Position numbers and translations under genes: made by a program. The notes below the pieces were generated by a model. It saw only the letters and a list, made by a program, of their open reading frames with translations, did not search any database and was not told where the DNA came from. Shown here piece after piece: positions 53,580 through 62,462 of a stretch of 64,000 nt of DNA (within the stretch, counting starts at the first letter, position 1; every line of letters begins with the position of its first letter). Location of the stretch: contig NZ_BMDJ01000008.1 in the NCBI RefSeq assembly GCF_014635725.1, positions 1-64,000 on the forward strand. The letters are read 5' to 3'. This DNA is from Pedobacter mendelii. Lineage in GTDB: Bacteria; Bacteroidota; Bacteroidia; Sphingobacteriales; Sphingobacteriaceae.

Positions 53580-53791
53580 AACTAACTATAACAATTTAAC
53601 AACCAATTTATTGTGTATTTTCAACACTAAGAAACTGTTTGACCGTTTAAGAGGAGCAGAAGATTTATTTATACCCTTACCAATTCAGATTAAATAAAAT
53701 AACCTAACACGTTAAAAAACAAAATTTATTGTTAAATTGTGTTAAAATATATCGATTAAACAAAATGTTTAATTTCTTTGTTTTAAATTAA

Positions 53792-53799
53792 TACATTTG
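53792..53799 (+). promoter_or_regulatory. -7 promoter element (TACATTTG) of the T9SS cargo gene
   Basis: TACATTTG, 13 bases before the ATG at 53813. The rest of the kup/cargo gap is A/T-rich and without genes. Confidence 0.5.
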
Positions 53800-53812
53800 T
53801 CTATTCAATTTG

Positions 53813-54343
53813 ATGAAACTCTACCCAAAAATAACGCTTCTCCTAAAAATCACCTGCATTTTATGCATGGCGATTCTGTGTGGATTAAGTTCTTGGGCAC
53901 AACAAAGTGATAGTATTCGAATAAGCCTTAAAACAAGAGCGAAAAAAGTAAGTAAAGTTCCAGAAATTAAAGCTAACATTCAACCATACAGACCGCTGTA
54001 TATGTCGGTTAATGGTGGTAGTATGTTTAATACCTATTCTGCAACGAGCAAAAATACCGGCGTTTTAGTGAAAGACAAACTCCTTACAATAGTTAAAATT
54101 TATCCGAATCCTGTAGAGGATCAACTGAATATTATTTTATCAATTGGAAAAGACGGCACACAAACCACTATTAAAATTATCGATTTGTTAGGCAATGAAG
54201 TTGTAACCTTATCTAATGAACGTTTAAACGCAGGCGAACAAACGAAAACCTTTGTAATTCCCAGCAGACTAAACGCCGGAATATACTTTTTACGCGTAAT
54301 GGCAGGTTCAGAAAGCCAGGTAAAACGAATCTCAGTTTTATAA
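53813..54343 (+). CDS. Secreted protein with type IX sorting domain (type A)
   Basis: 176 residues. The signal peptide ends near SSWAQ (about residue 30). Residues 40-90 are a polar linker without recognised domain, and the last 80 residues form the T9SS type A C-terminal domain: KIYPNPVEDQLNI, DLLGNEV, NAGIYFLRVMAG and the end KRISVL. The domain directs export through the type IX system and is usually removed at the cell surface. With so little else in the protein, its own function is unclear. The ATG at 53813 is used; an in-frame TTG immediately precedes it. Confidence 0.88.
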   Translation: MKLYPKITLLLKITCILCMAILCGLSSWAQQSDSIRISLKTRAKKVSKVPEIKANIQPYRPLYMSVNGGSMFNTYSATSKNTGVLVKDKLLTIVKIYPNPVEDQLNIILSIGKDGTQTTIKIIDLLGNEVVTLSNERLNAGEQTKTFVIPSRLNAGIYFLRVMAGSESQVKRISVL

Positions 54344-54418
54344 CATCATTTTCTTTTCTATTTTTGGAAGGATTTGAAAATTTCAGATCAAATTACCAAA
54401 TTTCATATCTAACAGAAA

Positions 54419-55030
54419 ATGAAGATTATCGCTATTGGTCGCAATTATGCCGAACACGCAAAGGAATTAAATAATCCTGTCCCTACAACACCTGTAATTT
54501 TTTTAAAACCAGATACAGCATTATTAAAAGATAATAAGCCGTTTTACCACCCAGATTTTTCTGATGATGTTCATTACGAATTAGAGGTTGTACTAAAAAT
54601 TTGTAAAGAAGGAAAGCACATCGCAGAAAAATTTGCATCAAATTATTACGATGAAATTGGATTAGGAATCGATTTTACTGCCCGAGATATTCAGACCAAA
54701 CACAAGGAGAAAGGATTGCCATGGGAGCTTGCAAAAGCTTTTGATAACTCCGCCCCAGTTAGCATTTTTTTATCAAAAACTAATTTTGAAAACATTTATA
54801 ATTTAAGCTTTGAGTTAAAAGTAAATGGAGAAAATTGCCAGAACGGCAATACTAAAGATTTGCTATTCTCGTTCGAGAAGATTATTAGCTTTGTTTCTCA
54901 ATACATCACCTTAAAAAAAGGCGACTTAATTTTTACAGGAACGCCTGCTGGTGTTGGCAAAGTAAATAAGGGTGACAAATTAGAAGCCTGGTTAGAAGGC
55001 AAACAGTTATTAAGTTTTGATGTTAAATAA
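54419..55030 (+). CDS. Fumarylacetoacetate hydrolase (FAH) family protein
   Basis: 203 residues, the size of a single FAH catalytic domain. Conserved parts are IGRNYAEHAKEL, PVIFLKPDTALL, HYELEVVLKI with the metal-binding acidic residues, LGIDFTARDIQ, and FTGTPAGVGKVNKGD. Members cleave or decarboxylate beta-diketo acids or act as oxaloacetate tautomerase/decarboxylase; the reaction here is unknown. It precedes the M23 peptidase gene by 5 bases. Confidence 0.92.
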   Translation: MKIIAIGRNYAEHAKELNNPVPTTPVIFLKPDTALLKDNKPFYHPDFSDDVHYELEVVLKICKEGKHIAEKFASNYYDEIGLGIDFTARDIQTKHKEKGLPWELAKAFDNSAPVSIFLSKTNFENIYNLSFELKVNGENCQNGNTKDLLFSFEKIISFVSQYITLKKGDLIFTGTPAGVGKVNKGDKLEAWLEGKQLLSFDVK

Positions 55031-55035
55031 ACAGA

Positions 55036-56769
55036 ATGCAAAAAAAAACTAGTTCTAATTTTAAATATTACGCTTACATTTTTTGTTTTTGGCTTTCCGC
55101 GACTTCAACTTATGCTCAACAAATATTTAGTGCTAATAAATATCCGCTTACCTATTTCAGGCAGCCTTTAGACATTAGCCCGCCTGCCTTGGCCGGTTCT
55201 TTTGGCGAAATTAGAGGTAACCACTTTCACTCTGGTATAGATTTTAGAACCAACCAACGTGAAGGCTATCCTGTTTATGCCGTTGCTGATGGTTATATAT
55301 CAAGGCTTCGAGTTCAAAATAGCGGCTTCGGACAAGCACTTTACATTAATCACCCTAACGGGTTTACATCAGTTTATGGCCACTTACAACGTTTCTCACC
55401 GAAAATTGCAACCATTGTAAAAAACTTAGAGTATGAGAAAAAATCTTTTGAGATTGATGAATTCCCAAATGAAACCTTAATTCCTGTGCGCAAAGGCGAA
55501 GTTATTGCCTGGTCTGGGAATCGTGGTAGTTCGGGCGGACCACATTTGCACTTCGAAATCAGAGACACAAAAACTGAAGAAACAATAAACCCACAGTTTT
55601 TCGGAATTGATATTCCTGATAATATTCCTCCGGTTATTTACAGTTTATATGCTTATCGCTTAAATGGAAAGACTTTTAACGAATCAACACCTAAACAGGC
55701 TATTGCTATTAGTGGTTCAGGAGGGAATTATAAAGCAACAGCGCCCATAAGTTTAACTGGAGAGGTTGGATTTGGTGTGGTAACAACCGACAGGCATAAC
55801 GGTTTATCAGGCACTAATGGTGTTTATTCTATTCAGTTAGAATTAGATGGCAAAATGGTTTATACTTCCGCATTGGAACGTTTTGCTTTTGAAGATAGTA
55901 AGGCGATAAATTCGCACATTGATTATCCAACCTACCTAAATACAAAAAGAAGTATTCAGAAAAGCTTTGTCGAACCCGGCAATCCATTAAGTATTTACAG
56001 CAATTTAGTAAACAACGGAAGGATAAACTTTAATGATGGTGAAATACATCAGCTGCGCTATATCATTACTGATTCAAAGGGGAATGCTTCTACACTTTCT
56101 TTTTCGGTACATGCTGGTTCCGCACCAGTAGTGGCCACAGTCATTCCGTCGGGTATTATTTATCCTTATAATAAAGTTAACGAATTCAATTCGGAAGATA
56201 TTAAAGTTGTTTTTCCAAACGGAACGCTTTACAGTGATTTAAATTTCACGTATAAAAAACTGCCTAAACCACAAGGCAATGCCTATTCGACCCTGCATCA
56301 GATTCATAATCGTTATACGCCATTGCATATTGGTTTCGATTTATGGATTAGCGCTGATAATTTACCAGAAGAATTAAGAAGCAAAGCGCTCATTGTAAAT
56401 TCAAATGGCTCATCACAAGGGGGAAGTTTTGATAATGGTTATGTTAAAGCCACACCCAAAAATTTTGGAAGTTTTTATATTTCTGTTGATACCGTTGCAC
56501 CGAGGATTATTCCTGTTAACATATCCGCAGGAAAAAGCATGGCGAGCTTGTCAAAAATATTTTTCCGGTTAAGTGATAACTTATCTGGCATCAAAAGTTT
56601 TAATGGTTATATTGATGGTAAATGGGCCTTAATGGAATTTGACACTAAAACAGCAACGCTTTGGCATAGTTTCGATGAAAGAACTTCAACTGGTAAACAT
56701 ACGCTTGAATTAGTGGTTATTGATATGAAGGAAAACACCAGAAAATATACAGTGAGTTTTTATAAGTAG
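55036..56769 (+). CDS. M23-family metallopeptidase (LytM-like), large
   Basis: 577 residues. The signal peptide (to YAQQ, about residue 29) leads into an M23 peptidase domain with the zinc ligands in NHFHSGIDF (His65, Asp69) and in GGPHLHFEI near residue 167. The remaining 390 residues are beta-rich, possibly Ig-like domains, and end in YTVSFYK. It probably cuts peptide bridges in peptidoglycan or serves a structural role at the envelope. Translationally close to the FAH gene (5-base gap). Confidence 0.88.
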   Translation: MQKKTSSNFKYYAYIFCFWLSATSTYAQQIFSANKYPLTYFRQPLDISPPALAGSFGEIRGNHFHSGIDFRTNQREGYPVYAVADGYISRLRVQNSGFGQALYINHPNGFTSVYGHLQRFSPKIATIVKNLEYEKKSFEIDEFPNETLIPVRKGEVIAWSGNRGSSGGPHLHFEIRDTKTEETINPQFFGIDIPDNIPPVIYSLYAYRLNGKTFNESTPKQAIAISGSGGNYKATAPISLTGEVGFGVVTTDRHNGLSGTNGVYSIQLELDGKMVYTSALERFAFEDSKAINSHIDYPTYLNTKRSIQKSFVEPGNPLSIYSNLVNNGRINFNDGEIHQLRYIITDSKGNASTLSFSVHAGSAPVVATVIPSGIIYPYNKVNEFNSEDIKVVFPNGTLYSDLNFTYKKLPKPQGNAYSTLHQIHNRYTPLHIGFDLWISADNLPEELRSKALIVNSNGSSQGGSFDNGYVKATPKNFGSFYISVDTVAPRIIPVNISAGKSMASLSKIFFRLSDNLSGIKSFNGYIDGKWALMEFDTKTATLWHSFDERTSTGKHTLELVVIDMKENTRKYTVSFYK

Positions 56770-56958
56770 AATTAGAATTTATAAGATTATTTGATTTTAG
56801 GATATAAGTGTCCGAGATTAGCACCTATATTTAATCATTATCTATTCGCAAAAACTTTGAACTGTCATATTTTAAAAAGAGATGAACACATTAACAAGTA
56901 AAACTGTTTAAATTAAAGATTCAAAAATTATTTATTCAAAAATCAGAAATAATATAAT

Positions 56959-57423
56959 ATGGCAGAGTTAAAAGAAGGTGATATTGCTCCTGCAATTACC
57001 TCAAAAGACCAAAATGGGGCAGAAGTTTCCTTAACTGATTATAAAGGTAAAACCGTAGTTCTATATTTTTATCCAAAAGACGATACACCAGGTTGCACAG
57101 CAGAAGCCTGTGATTTTAGAGACAATTATCAAGGCTTACAAGCAAAAGGCATTACGGTTTTAGGTGTAAGTATTGATGATGAAAAATCTCACCAAAAATT
57201 TGTGACCAAACACAACTTACCATTTACCTTACTGGCAGATACCGACCAGAAAATTGTAAATGATTATGGCGTATGGGCAGAAAAAAACATGTACGGTAAA
57301 AAATATATGGGTACTGTGCGTGCTACATTTATTATAGATGGCGAAGGCAAAATTGCCCACATTATTAAAAAGGTTGATACTAAAAACTCAACTCAGCAAG
57401 TACTCGATTTAATCAATAACTAA
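56959..57423 (+). CDS. bcp: Thioredoxin-dependent thiol peroxidase (Bcp)
   Basis: 154 residues. It reduces hydrogen peroxide and organic peroxides in the cytoplasm. The peroxidatic cysteine is in YPKDDTPGCTAEACDFRD (Cys46), with a resolving Cys51 five residues later, as in the Bcp/PrxQ group. The start ATG at 56959 has A/T-rich upstream sequence and no TAnnTTTG box close by. It precedes the transketolase genes but has its own stop-to-start gap with a promoter box. Confidence 0.95.
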   Translation: MAELKEGDIAPAITSKDQNGAEVSLTDYKGKTVVLYFYPKDDTPGCTAEACDFRDNYQGLQAKGITVLGVSIDDEKSHQKFVTKHNLPFTLLADTDQKIVNDYGVWAEKNMYGKKYMGTVRATFIIDGEGKIAHIIKKVDTKNSTQQVLDLINN

Positions 57424-57446
57424 TTATGATATAGCAGCTAAAATAT

Positions 57447-57454
57447 TAACTTTG
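57447..57454 (+). promoter_or_regulatory. -7 promoter element (TAACTTTG) of the transketolase genes
   Basis: TAACTTTG, 25 bases before the ATG at 57480. Confidence 0.6.
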
Positions 57455-57479
57455 CTATACAACAACAACTCTTATTTTA

Positions 57480-58325
57480 ATGAAACATACAATAAAAGAA
57501 TTAGAAGATATTGCTTCGCAGGTAAGACGAGATATCGTAAGAATGGTTCACGGATGCCAATCAGGCCATCCAGGAGGCTCATTGGGCTGTGCAGATTTTT
57601 TTACAGCACTATATTTCGAAGTTCTTAACTACAATAAAGATTTCAATATGGATGGCGTTGGAGAAGATTTGTTCTTCCTGTCTAACGGTCACATCTCCCC
57701 TGTTTGGTACAGTACTTTAGCGCATTCAGGTTTTTTCGACAAAAGCGAACTGGCTACTTTCCGTAAATTAGATTCGAGGTTACAAGGTCACCCGACTACC
57801 CACGAAGGTTTACCTGGTATTCGTATAGCTTCTGGTTCATTGGGTCAAGGTATGTCTGTAGCTATTGGCGCAGCGCTTACCAAAAGATTAAATGGTGATA
57901 AATCATACGTTTTTACTTTGCACGGCGATGGCGAATTGCAAGAAGGACAAAACTGGGAAGCAGCAATGTTTGCTCCTTTTCATGAATTAGATACTTTAAT
58001 TTGCACCGTAGATTATAATGGCCAGCAAATTGATGGTCCGACTAAAAAAGTACTTAATTTAGATAGCTTACAGGCTAAATTTGAAGCCTTTGGATGGCAT
58101 GTAATTAATACCGATGGTAATGATATGCAAGCTATTGTTGAAGGTTTACACTATGCGAAAACTTTAACCGGAAAAGGGAAACCGATTTTGAATTTAATGA
58201 GTACCCAAATGGGTGCTGGTGTAGATTATATGATGGGTTCTCATAAATGGCACGGTACCGCTCCTAACGATGAGCAATTGGCCACCGCATTAGCACAATT
58301 ACCAGAAACATTAGGGGATTATTAA
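57480..58325 (+). CDS. Transketolase, N-terminal (TPP-binding) subunit
   Basis: 281 residues, only the first third of a full transketolase. The Mg-TPP motif HGDGELQEGQNWEA...VDYNGQQIDG and the start DIVRMVHGCQSGHPGGSLGCADFFTALYFE are typical. It works with the separate C-terminal subunit encoded 72 bases downstream, transferring two-carbon units in the pentose phosphate pathway. Split transketolases are normal in this group. A promoter box lies upstream and a heptad array separates it from the partner gene. Confidence 0.95.
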   Translation: MKHTIKELEDIASQVRRDIVRMVHGCQSGHPGGSLGCADFFTALYFEVLNYNKDFNMDGVGEDLFFLSNGHISPVWYSTLAHSGFFDKSELATFRKLDSRLQGHPTTHEGLPGIRIASGSLGQGMSVAIGAALTKRLNGDKSYVFTLHGDGELQEGQNWEAAMFAPFHELDTLICTVDYNGQQIDGPTKKVLNLDSLQAKFEAFGWHVINTDGNDMQAIVEGLHYAKTLTGKGKPILNLMSTQMGAGVDYMMGSHKWHGTAPNDEQLATALAQLPETLGDY

Positions 58326-58328
58326 ATC

Positions 58329-58391
58329 AGATTGGAGGCTTTAGATTGGAGACTAATATCTCACATCTAAAATTTCACATCTCATATCTAA
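58329..58391. repeat. Heptad-periodic array between the transketolase subunit genes
   Basis: Nine consecutive 7-base units in register: AGATTGG at 58329 and 58343, then (T/C)ATCT(C/A)A at 58357, 58364, 58378 and 58385, with AGGCTTT, AGACTAA and AATTTCA as other units. It fills the space between the stop codon and the next ATG at 58398. Confidence 0.82.
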
Positions 58392-58397
58392 AATACA

Positions 58398-59357
58398 ATG
58401 AAAAAATACACATATACAGAAAAAAAAGATACACGTTCAGGATTTGGTGCTGGTTTACATGAAGCTGGTAAGAAAAACGAAAACGTTGTTGCTTTGTGTG
58501 CCGATTTAGTTGGTTCATTAAAGATGGATGCTTTTATTAAAGATTTTCCAGAACGATTTACACAAGTTGGTATAGCAGAAGCCAATATGATTGGCATTGC
58601 AGCTGGAATGACTATTGGTGGAAAAATCCCTTTTACAGGTACTTTTGCTAACTTTTCTACTGGTCGTGTTTACGATCAAATTCGCCAATCTGTAGCCTAC
58701 TCAAACAAAAACGTTAAAATTTGTGCATCACATGCTGGCTTAACTTTAGGAGAAGATGGTGCAACGCACCAAATTTTAGAAGATATAGGTTTAATGAAAA
58801 TGTTACCTGGCATGGTGGTTATCAATCCTTGCGATTACAACCAAACCAAAGCAGCAACATTAGCCATTGCAGAATATGAAGGCCCGGTTTATTTACGTTT
58901 TGGCCGCCCGGTTATTCCTGTATTTACAGATCCTGATCAAAAATTTGAAATTGGTAAAGCTTGGATGGTTAATGAAGGTACTGATGTAACCATTATAGCA
59001 ACCGGCCACATGGTTTGGAAAGCCATAGAAGCAGGAGAGAAATTAGCAGAATTAGGTATTGATGCTGAAATTATAAATATCCACACGATTAAACCTTTGG
59101 ATGATGAAGCAATCTTAAAATCAGTTAAAAAAACAGGTTGTGTTGTTACTTGCGAAGAACATAACAAATTTGGCGGATTAGGCGAAAGTGTTGCTCGTTT
59201 ATTAACAACAGAATTGCCAACACCACAAGAGTTCGTTGCAACAAATGATACTTTTGGAGAAAGCGGGACACCTGATCAATTAATGTCTAAATACGGCTTA
59301 GATGCTGTAAACATAGTTGAAGCTGTGCAAAAAGTAATCGCTAGAAAAAAGGCATAA
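58398..59357 (+). CDS. Transketolase, C-terminal subunit
   Basis: 319 residues holding the pyrimidine-binding and C-terminal domains. Signature parts are DLVGSLKMDAFIKDFPERFTQVGIAEANMIGIAAG (catalytic Glu in the GIAEAN motif), CASHAGLTLGEDGATHQ and YLRFGRP. Forms the active enzyme with the N-terminal subunit. The start ATG lies directly after the heptad array. Confidence 0.95.
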   Translation: MKKYTYTEKKDTRSGFGAGLHEAGKKNENVVALCADLVGSLKMDAFIKDFPERFTQVGIAEANMIGIAAGMTIGGKIPFTGTFANFSTGRVYDQIRQSVAYSNKNVKICASHAGLTLGEDGATHQILEDIGLMKMLPGMVVINPCDYNQTKAATLAIAEYEGPVYLRFGRPVIPVFTDPDQKFEIGKAWMVNEGTDVTIIATGHMVWKAIEAGEKLAELGIDAEIINIHTIKPLDDEAILKSVKKTGCVVTCEEHNKFGGLGESVARLLTTELPTPQEFVATNDTFGESGTPDQLMSKYGLDAVNIVEAVQKVIARKKA

Positions 59358-59368
59358 AATAAATAACT

Positions 59369-59419
59369 ATAAAGGCACGGAGAACACAAAGTACGTCTTG
59401 GTGGTCTCGGTGCCTTTAT
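59369..59419. repeat. Imperfect 23-bp palindrome between transketolase and sigma factor genes
   Basis: Arms at 59369-59391 (ATAAAGGCACGGAGAACAC...) and 59397-59419 (...GTGGTCTCGGTGCCTTTAT) pair with about four mismatches around a 5-base loop. This AAGGCACGGAGA-type sequence resembles intergenic palindromes in many Bacteroidetes. No T run follows, so termination is unproven. Confidence 0.75.
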
Positions 59420-59443
59420 GGTAAATAATTAAATTAATCCTTA

Positions 59444-60004
59444 ATGAAACAAGTTGAAGATTCAGAAATTCTTGCAATGTTTGCCATCGAGCGCACTCGA
59501 AATGAAGCTTTTAACCTGTTATTAAAAAAGTACCAGCAAAAAATTTATTGGCATATTCGCCGCCTTGTATTAAATCACGATGACTGCGATGATTTAATTC
59601 AGGAAGTTTTTGTTAAAGTTTGGAAAAATCTGGATAAATTCCGCAGCGACTCTCAGCTTTATACCTGGATTTATCGTATTGCAACCAACGAATCAATTAC
59701 ATTTTTAAATAAACAAAAGCAGCGTAACAATACCCCAATGGATGAAGTCTCTGCAGAACTTGCAGAAAATCTGGTCGCTTCATCTTATTTCAATGGTGAT
59801 AAACTGGAGTTAAAACTTCAAAAAGCAATTCTTACTTTACCTGAAAAACAACGGATTATTTTTAATATGAAATATTTTGATGATATGAAATATGAAGAAA
59901 TTTCTGCTGTGCTCGGAACATCCGTAGGTGCTTTAAAAGCATCATTTCACATCGCAGCAAAAAAAATTGAAGCTTTTATTACAAATGATGAAATAGATTA
60001 TTAA
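59444..60004 (+). CDS. ECF-type RNA polymerase sigma factor
   Basis: 186 residues. Region 2 is FNLLLKKYQQKIYWHIRRLVLNHDDCDDLIQEVFVKVWKNLDKF with the core-binding motif, and region 4 is LTLPEKQRIIFNMKYFDDMKYEEISAVLGTSVGALKASFHIAAKKI. It directs transcription to promoters not yet known. The partner membrane protein and a Spy-like periplasmic protein follow (33-base and 6-base gaps), the usual layout of a Bacteroidetes stress-sensing unit. Confidence 0.95.
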   Translation: MKQVEDSEILAMFAIERTRNEAFNLLLKKYQQKIYWHIRRLVLNHDDCDDLIQEVFVKVWKNLDKFRSDSQLYTWIYRIATNESITFLNKQKQRNNTPMDEVSAELAENLVASSYFNGDKLELKLQKAILTLPEKQRIIFNMKYFDDMKYEEISAVLGTSVGALKASFHIAAKKIEAFITNDEIDY

Positions 60005-60037
60005 ACCTTTTGACATTAATTGTATCATATATCTGTG

Positions 60038-60694
60038 ATGAACGAAAATTTAGAAAATAACGATTGGATAAATGAAGCGCCTACCCTTGCTGCAATGCAT
60101 AAACGCAATCCTTTTTCCGTTCCTGACGGATATTTCGATAATTGTGAGCAAGATGTATTAAGCGAGGTGTTCTTGAATAGCTTAAAGCAAAATACAAACC
60201 AACATGTTTTTGAAGTTCCTCAAAATTATTTTGAAGATCTTATAGAAATGATTGAAACCAGAATTGCAATTGAAAATTCGGCCCAATTAAACAATAGTTT
60301 TGCTGTTCCTGAAAATTATTTTGAAACCTTACAGAGTAGAATTACTGATAAAATTGAAGCTGAACAAATTGTTAAAAAAGAAGCTAAAATTATTCCTTTG
60401 TGGCGAAAAGGCTTTGTTAAATACGCTAGTGCTGCATGTTTTATACTTATTTCATCATTTGGGGTTTATTTTTACCAGAACAATCAACCTGCCGATGTTG
60501 TAAATGTTCCACAAATGCAAAGTGCAGATGTAGCAAACGATCAAATGCTTTACGATATCGATGAAACGACAATTATCGATCATTTAGAAGCACAAAATAC
60601 ATCTATCATAAAAACAACTTCTGCCTCAGATACAGAAGTGGAAAACTACATCCTGAGTAATTATTCATCAAGTGATTTAGCCCAGGAATTATAA
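60038..60694 (+). CDS. Membrane protein with FxVPxxYF repeats, probable anti-sigma partner
   Basis: 218 residues from ATG at 60038; an in-frame TTG at 60020 is rejected. Three copies of a motif occur: FSVPDGYF (26-33), FEVPQNYF (58-65) and FAVPENYF (88-95), in the cytoplasmic part before one membrane helix (about 127-146). A short external tail contains two acidic stretches. No zinc-finger anti-sigma domain is seen. Position directly after the ECF sigma gene implies that it binds or regulates it, but this is inference. Confidence 0.75.
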   Translation: MNENLENNDWINEAPTLAAMHKRNPFSVPDGYFDNCEQDVLSEVFLNSLKQNTNQHVFEVPQNYFEDLIEMIETRIAIENSAQLNNSFAVPENYFETLQSRITDKIEAEQIVKKEAKIIPLWRKGFVKYASAACFILISSFGVYFYQNNQPADVVNVPQMQSADVANDQMLYDIDETTIIDHLEAQNTSIIKTTSASDTEVENYILSNYSSSDLAQEL

Positions 60695-60700
60695 AATTAA

Positions 60701-61138
60701 ATGAAAATGAAGAATTTATTTTTCGCCACATTATTGTTTGTATTACCATCAATGCTTTGGGCACAAAGACCTAAAGGAGAAGAAATTGAATCGTTAAAAA
60801 TTGCTTTTTTTACCAAAAAGCTTGATTTATCTCCTGACGAAGCAAAAGTTTTCTGGCCTATTTACAATGATATGCAAGCGGAACAAAATGCAATTCGTAA
60901 AGAGCGCTTTCAAAAAATGATCTCATTCAGAAAAACAACTGAAATAGATAATTTAACCGATTCGCAAATTCAAAGTTTAATTACAAGCGAATTCGATTTC
61001 AGGCAACGGGATTTAAATATTGAAAAGAAATACTACAACAAATTTAAAGCGGTATTGCCTATAAAAATAATTGGAAAATACTACCGGGCTCAAGAAGCAT
61101 TTAAACGAGAGTTACTGAATCGTTTTAGAGACAAATAA
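60701..61138 (+). CDS. Spy/CpxP-like periplasmic protein of the ECF operon
   Basis: 145 residues. A signal peptide (to LWAQR, residue 22) leads into a helical protein with LDLSPDEAKVFWPIYNDMQAEQNAIRKER and FDFRQRDLNIEKKYYNKFKAVLPIKII. This matches the small helical proteins often annotated as sensor of ECF-type sigma factor, akin to Spy/CpxP. It would sit in the periplasm and could sense misfolded envelope proteins. A terminator follows. Confidence 0.85.
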   Translation: MKMKNLFFATLLFVLPSMLWAQRPKGEEIESLKIAFFTKKLDLSPDEAKVFWPIYNDMQAEQNAIRKERFQKMISFRKTTEIDNLTDSQIQSLITSEFDFRQRDLNIEKKYYNKFKAVLPIKIIGKYYRAQEAFKRELLNRFRDK

Positions 61139-61144
61139 TAATAG

Positions 61145-61177
61145 AAAGTCTTGCATTTAAACCTGCAAGACTTTTTT
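61145..61177 (+). terminator. Rho-independent terminator after the ECF operon
   Basis: Perfect 11-bp arms AAAGTCTTGCA and TGCAAGACTTT with an 8-base loop, followed by TTT, starting 7 bases after the stop codon. Confidence 0.92.
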
Positions 61178-61200
61178 GTTTAAAAGCAATCTCATTTCCG

Positions 61201-61208
61201 TATTTTTG
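61201..61208 (+). promoter_or_regulatory. -7 promoter element (TATTTTTG) of the aminotransferase gene
   Basis: TATTTTTG ends 4 bases before the ATG at 61213, implying an almost leaderless transcript. Confidence 0.5.
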
Positions 61209-61212
61209 CATC

Positions 61213-62403
61213 ATGTTAACACAACGCCAGTTGTTTCTACAACACAATGCACAAACTTCTCCAGAACCTTTAATGCTCGAATTTATAAGAGCAAAAGGCG
61301 TTTATATTTACGATTCATCAAATAAAAAACATTTAGATCTTATTGCAGGTATTGGTGTTAGTAATGTTGGTCATTGCCACCCTGCAGTGGTTAAGGCTAT
61401 ACAAGAGCAAGCAGAAACTTACATGCATTTAATGGTTTATGGCGAATATATTCAAACGCCACAGGTAAATTTCGCAAAAGCTTTAGCTGATATTCTACCA
61501 GAAAGCCTTAGTTGTACCTATTTCCTTAATTCCGGAACAGAAGCTGTTGAGGGCGCTATGAAACTGGCGAAACGTTATACAGGAAGAAAGGGTTTTATTG
61601 CGTGTAAAAATGCCTACCACGGGAGTACCCATGGTGCAGAAAGCTTAATGGAAAGCGATTTCTATTCATCAGGTTATGGACCATTTTTACCTCACGTTCA
61701 GTTTATTACACATAATAATGTTGCTGATTTAGATAAGATTACATCAGAAATTGCAGCCGTTTTTATCGAACCTATACAAGGTGAAGCGGGTATATGTGTT
61801 GCAGATTTGACTTATATGCAAGCACTAAGAGCAAAGTGCGATTCAACAGGAACACTATTAATTTTTGATGAAATACAATCGGGCTTTGGTCGTAGTGGTA
61901 AAATGTTCGCCTTTGAACATTATAATATTGCACCAGATGTATTACTTTTAGCAAAAGGTATAGGTGGTGGTATGCCAATTGGTGCATTTATCAGCTCATT
62001 TGAGATCATGTCGGTACTTTCACATACACCAATTCTTGGTCACATGACAACTTTTGGAGGTCACCCGGTATGCTGTGCGGCAGGTTTAGCTACATTAAAA
62101 ATTCTTACAGAAGACAAAATTGTTGATGAAGTAGAAGAAAAAGGACAACTCTTTAAACAACTTTTAGTGCATCCAGCAATTAAAGAAATTCGCGGAAAAG
62201 GTTTAATGCTTGCAGTAGAATTCGAAAGCTTCGAAATCAATAAAAAAATTATCGATGCCTGTATTTTAGATGGTGTTTTATCAGATTGGTTTTTACATTG
62301 TAGTAATTCCATGCGTATTGCCCCTCCGTTAATTATAACAAAGGCAGAAATAGAAGAAGCTTGTCAAATCATACTTAAAAATATTAACTTAGTTACGAGT
62401 TAG
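61213..62403 (+). CDS. Class III PLP-dependent aminotransferase (acetylornithine aminotransferase-like)
   Basis: 396 residues. Conserved parts are GVYIYDSSNKKHLDLIAGIGVSNVGHCHP, FLNSGTEAVEGAMKLAKRYTGRKG, FIEPIQGEAGI, FDEIQSGFGRSGKMFAFEHY and the PLP lysine Lys248 in LLLAKGIGGGMPIGAF. It transfers amino groups to or from omega-amino substrates such as acetylornithine or putrescine; the substrate cannot be fixed from sequence. No arginine-synthesis genes adjoin. It is preceded by a promoter box at 61201. Confidence 0.9.
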   Translation: MLTQRQLFLQHNAQTSPEPLMLEFIRAKGVYIYDSSNKKHLDLIAGIGVSNVGHCHPAVVKAIQEQAETYMHLMVYGEYIQTPQVNFAKALADILPESLSCTYFLNSGTEAVEGAMKLAKRYTGRKGFIACKNAYHGSTHGAESLMESDFYSSGYGPFLPHVQFITHNNVADLDKITSEIAAVFIEPIQGEAGICVADLTYMQALRAKCDSTGTLLIFDEIQSGFGRSGKMFAFEHYNIAPDVLLLAKGIGGGMPIGAFISSFEIMSVLSHTPILGHMTTFGGHPVCCAAGLATLKILTEDKIVDEVEEKGQLFKQLLVHPAIKEIRGKGLMLAVEFESFEINKKIIDACILDGVLSDWFLHCSNSMRIAPPLIITKAEIEEACQIILKNINLVTS

Positions 62404-62462
62404 AAGATTAAGCCAAAAGACCAAATAAACCGGAATTTTCAATTAGAATGTTGGCTATTCAT

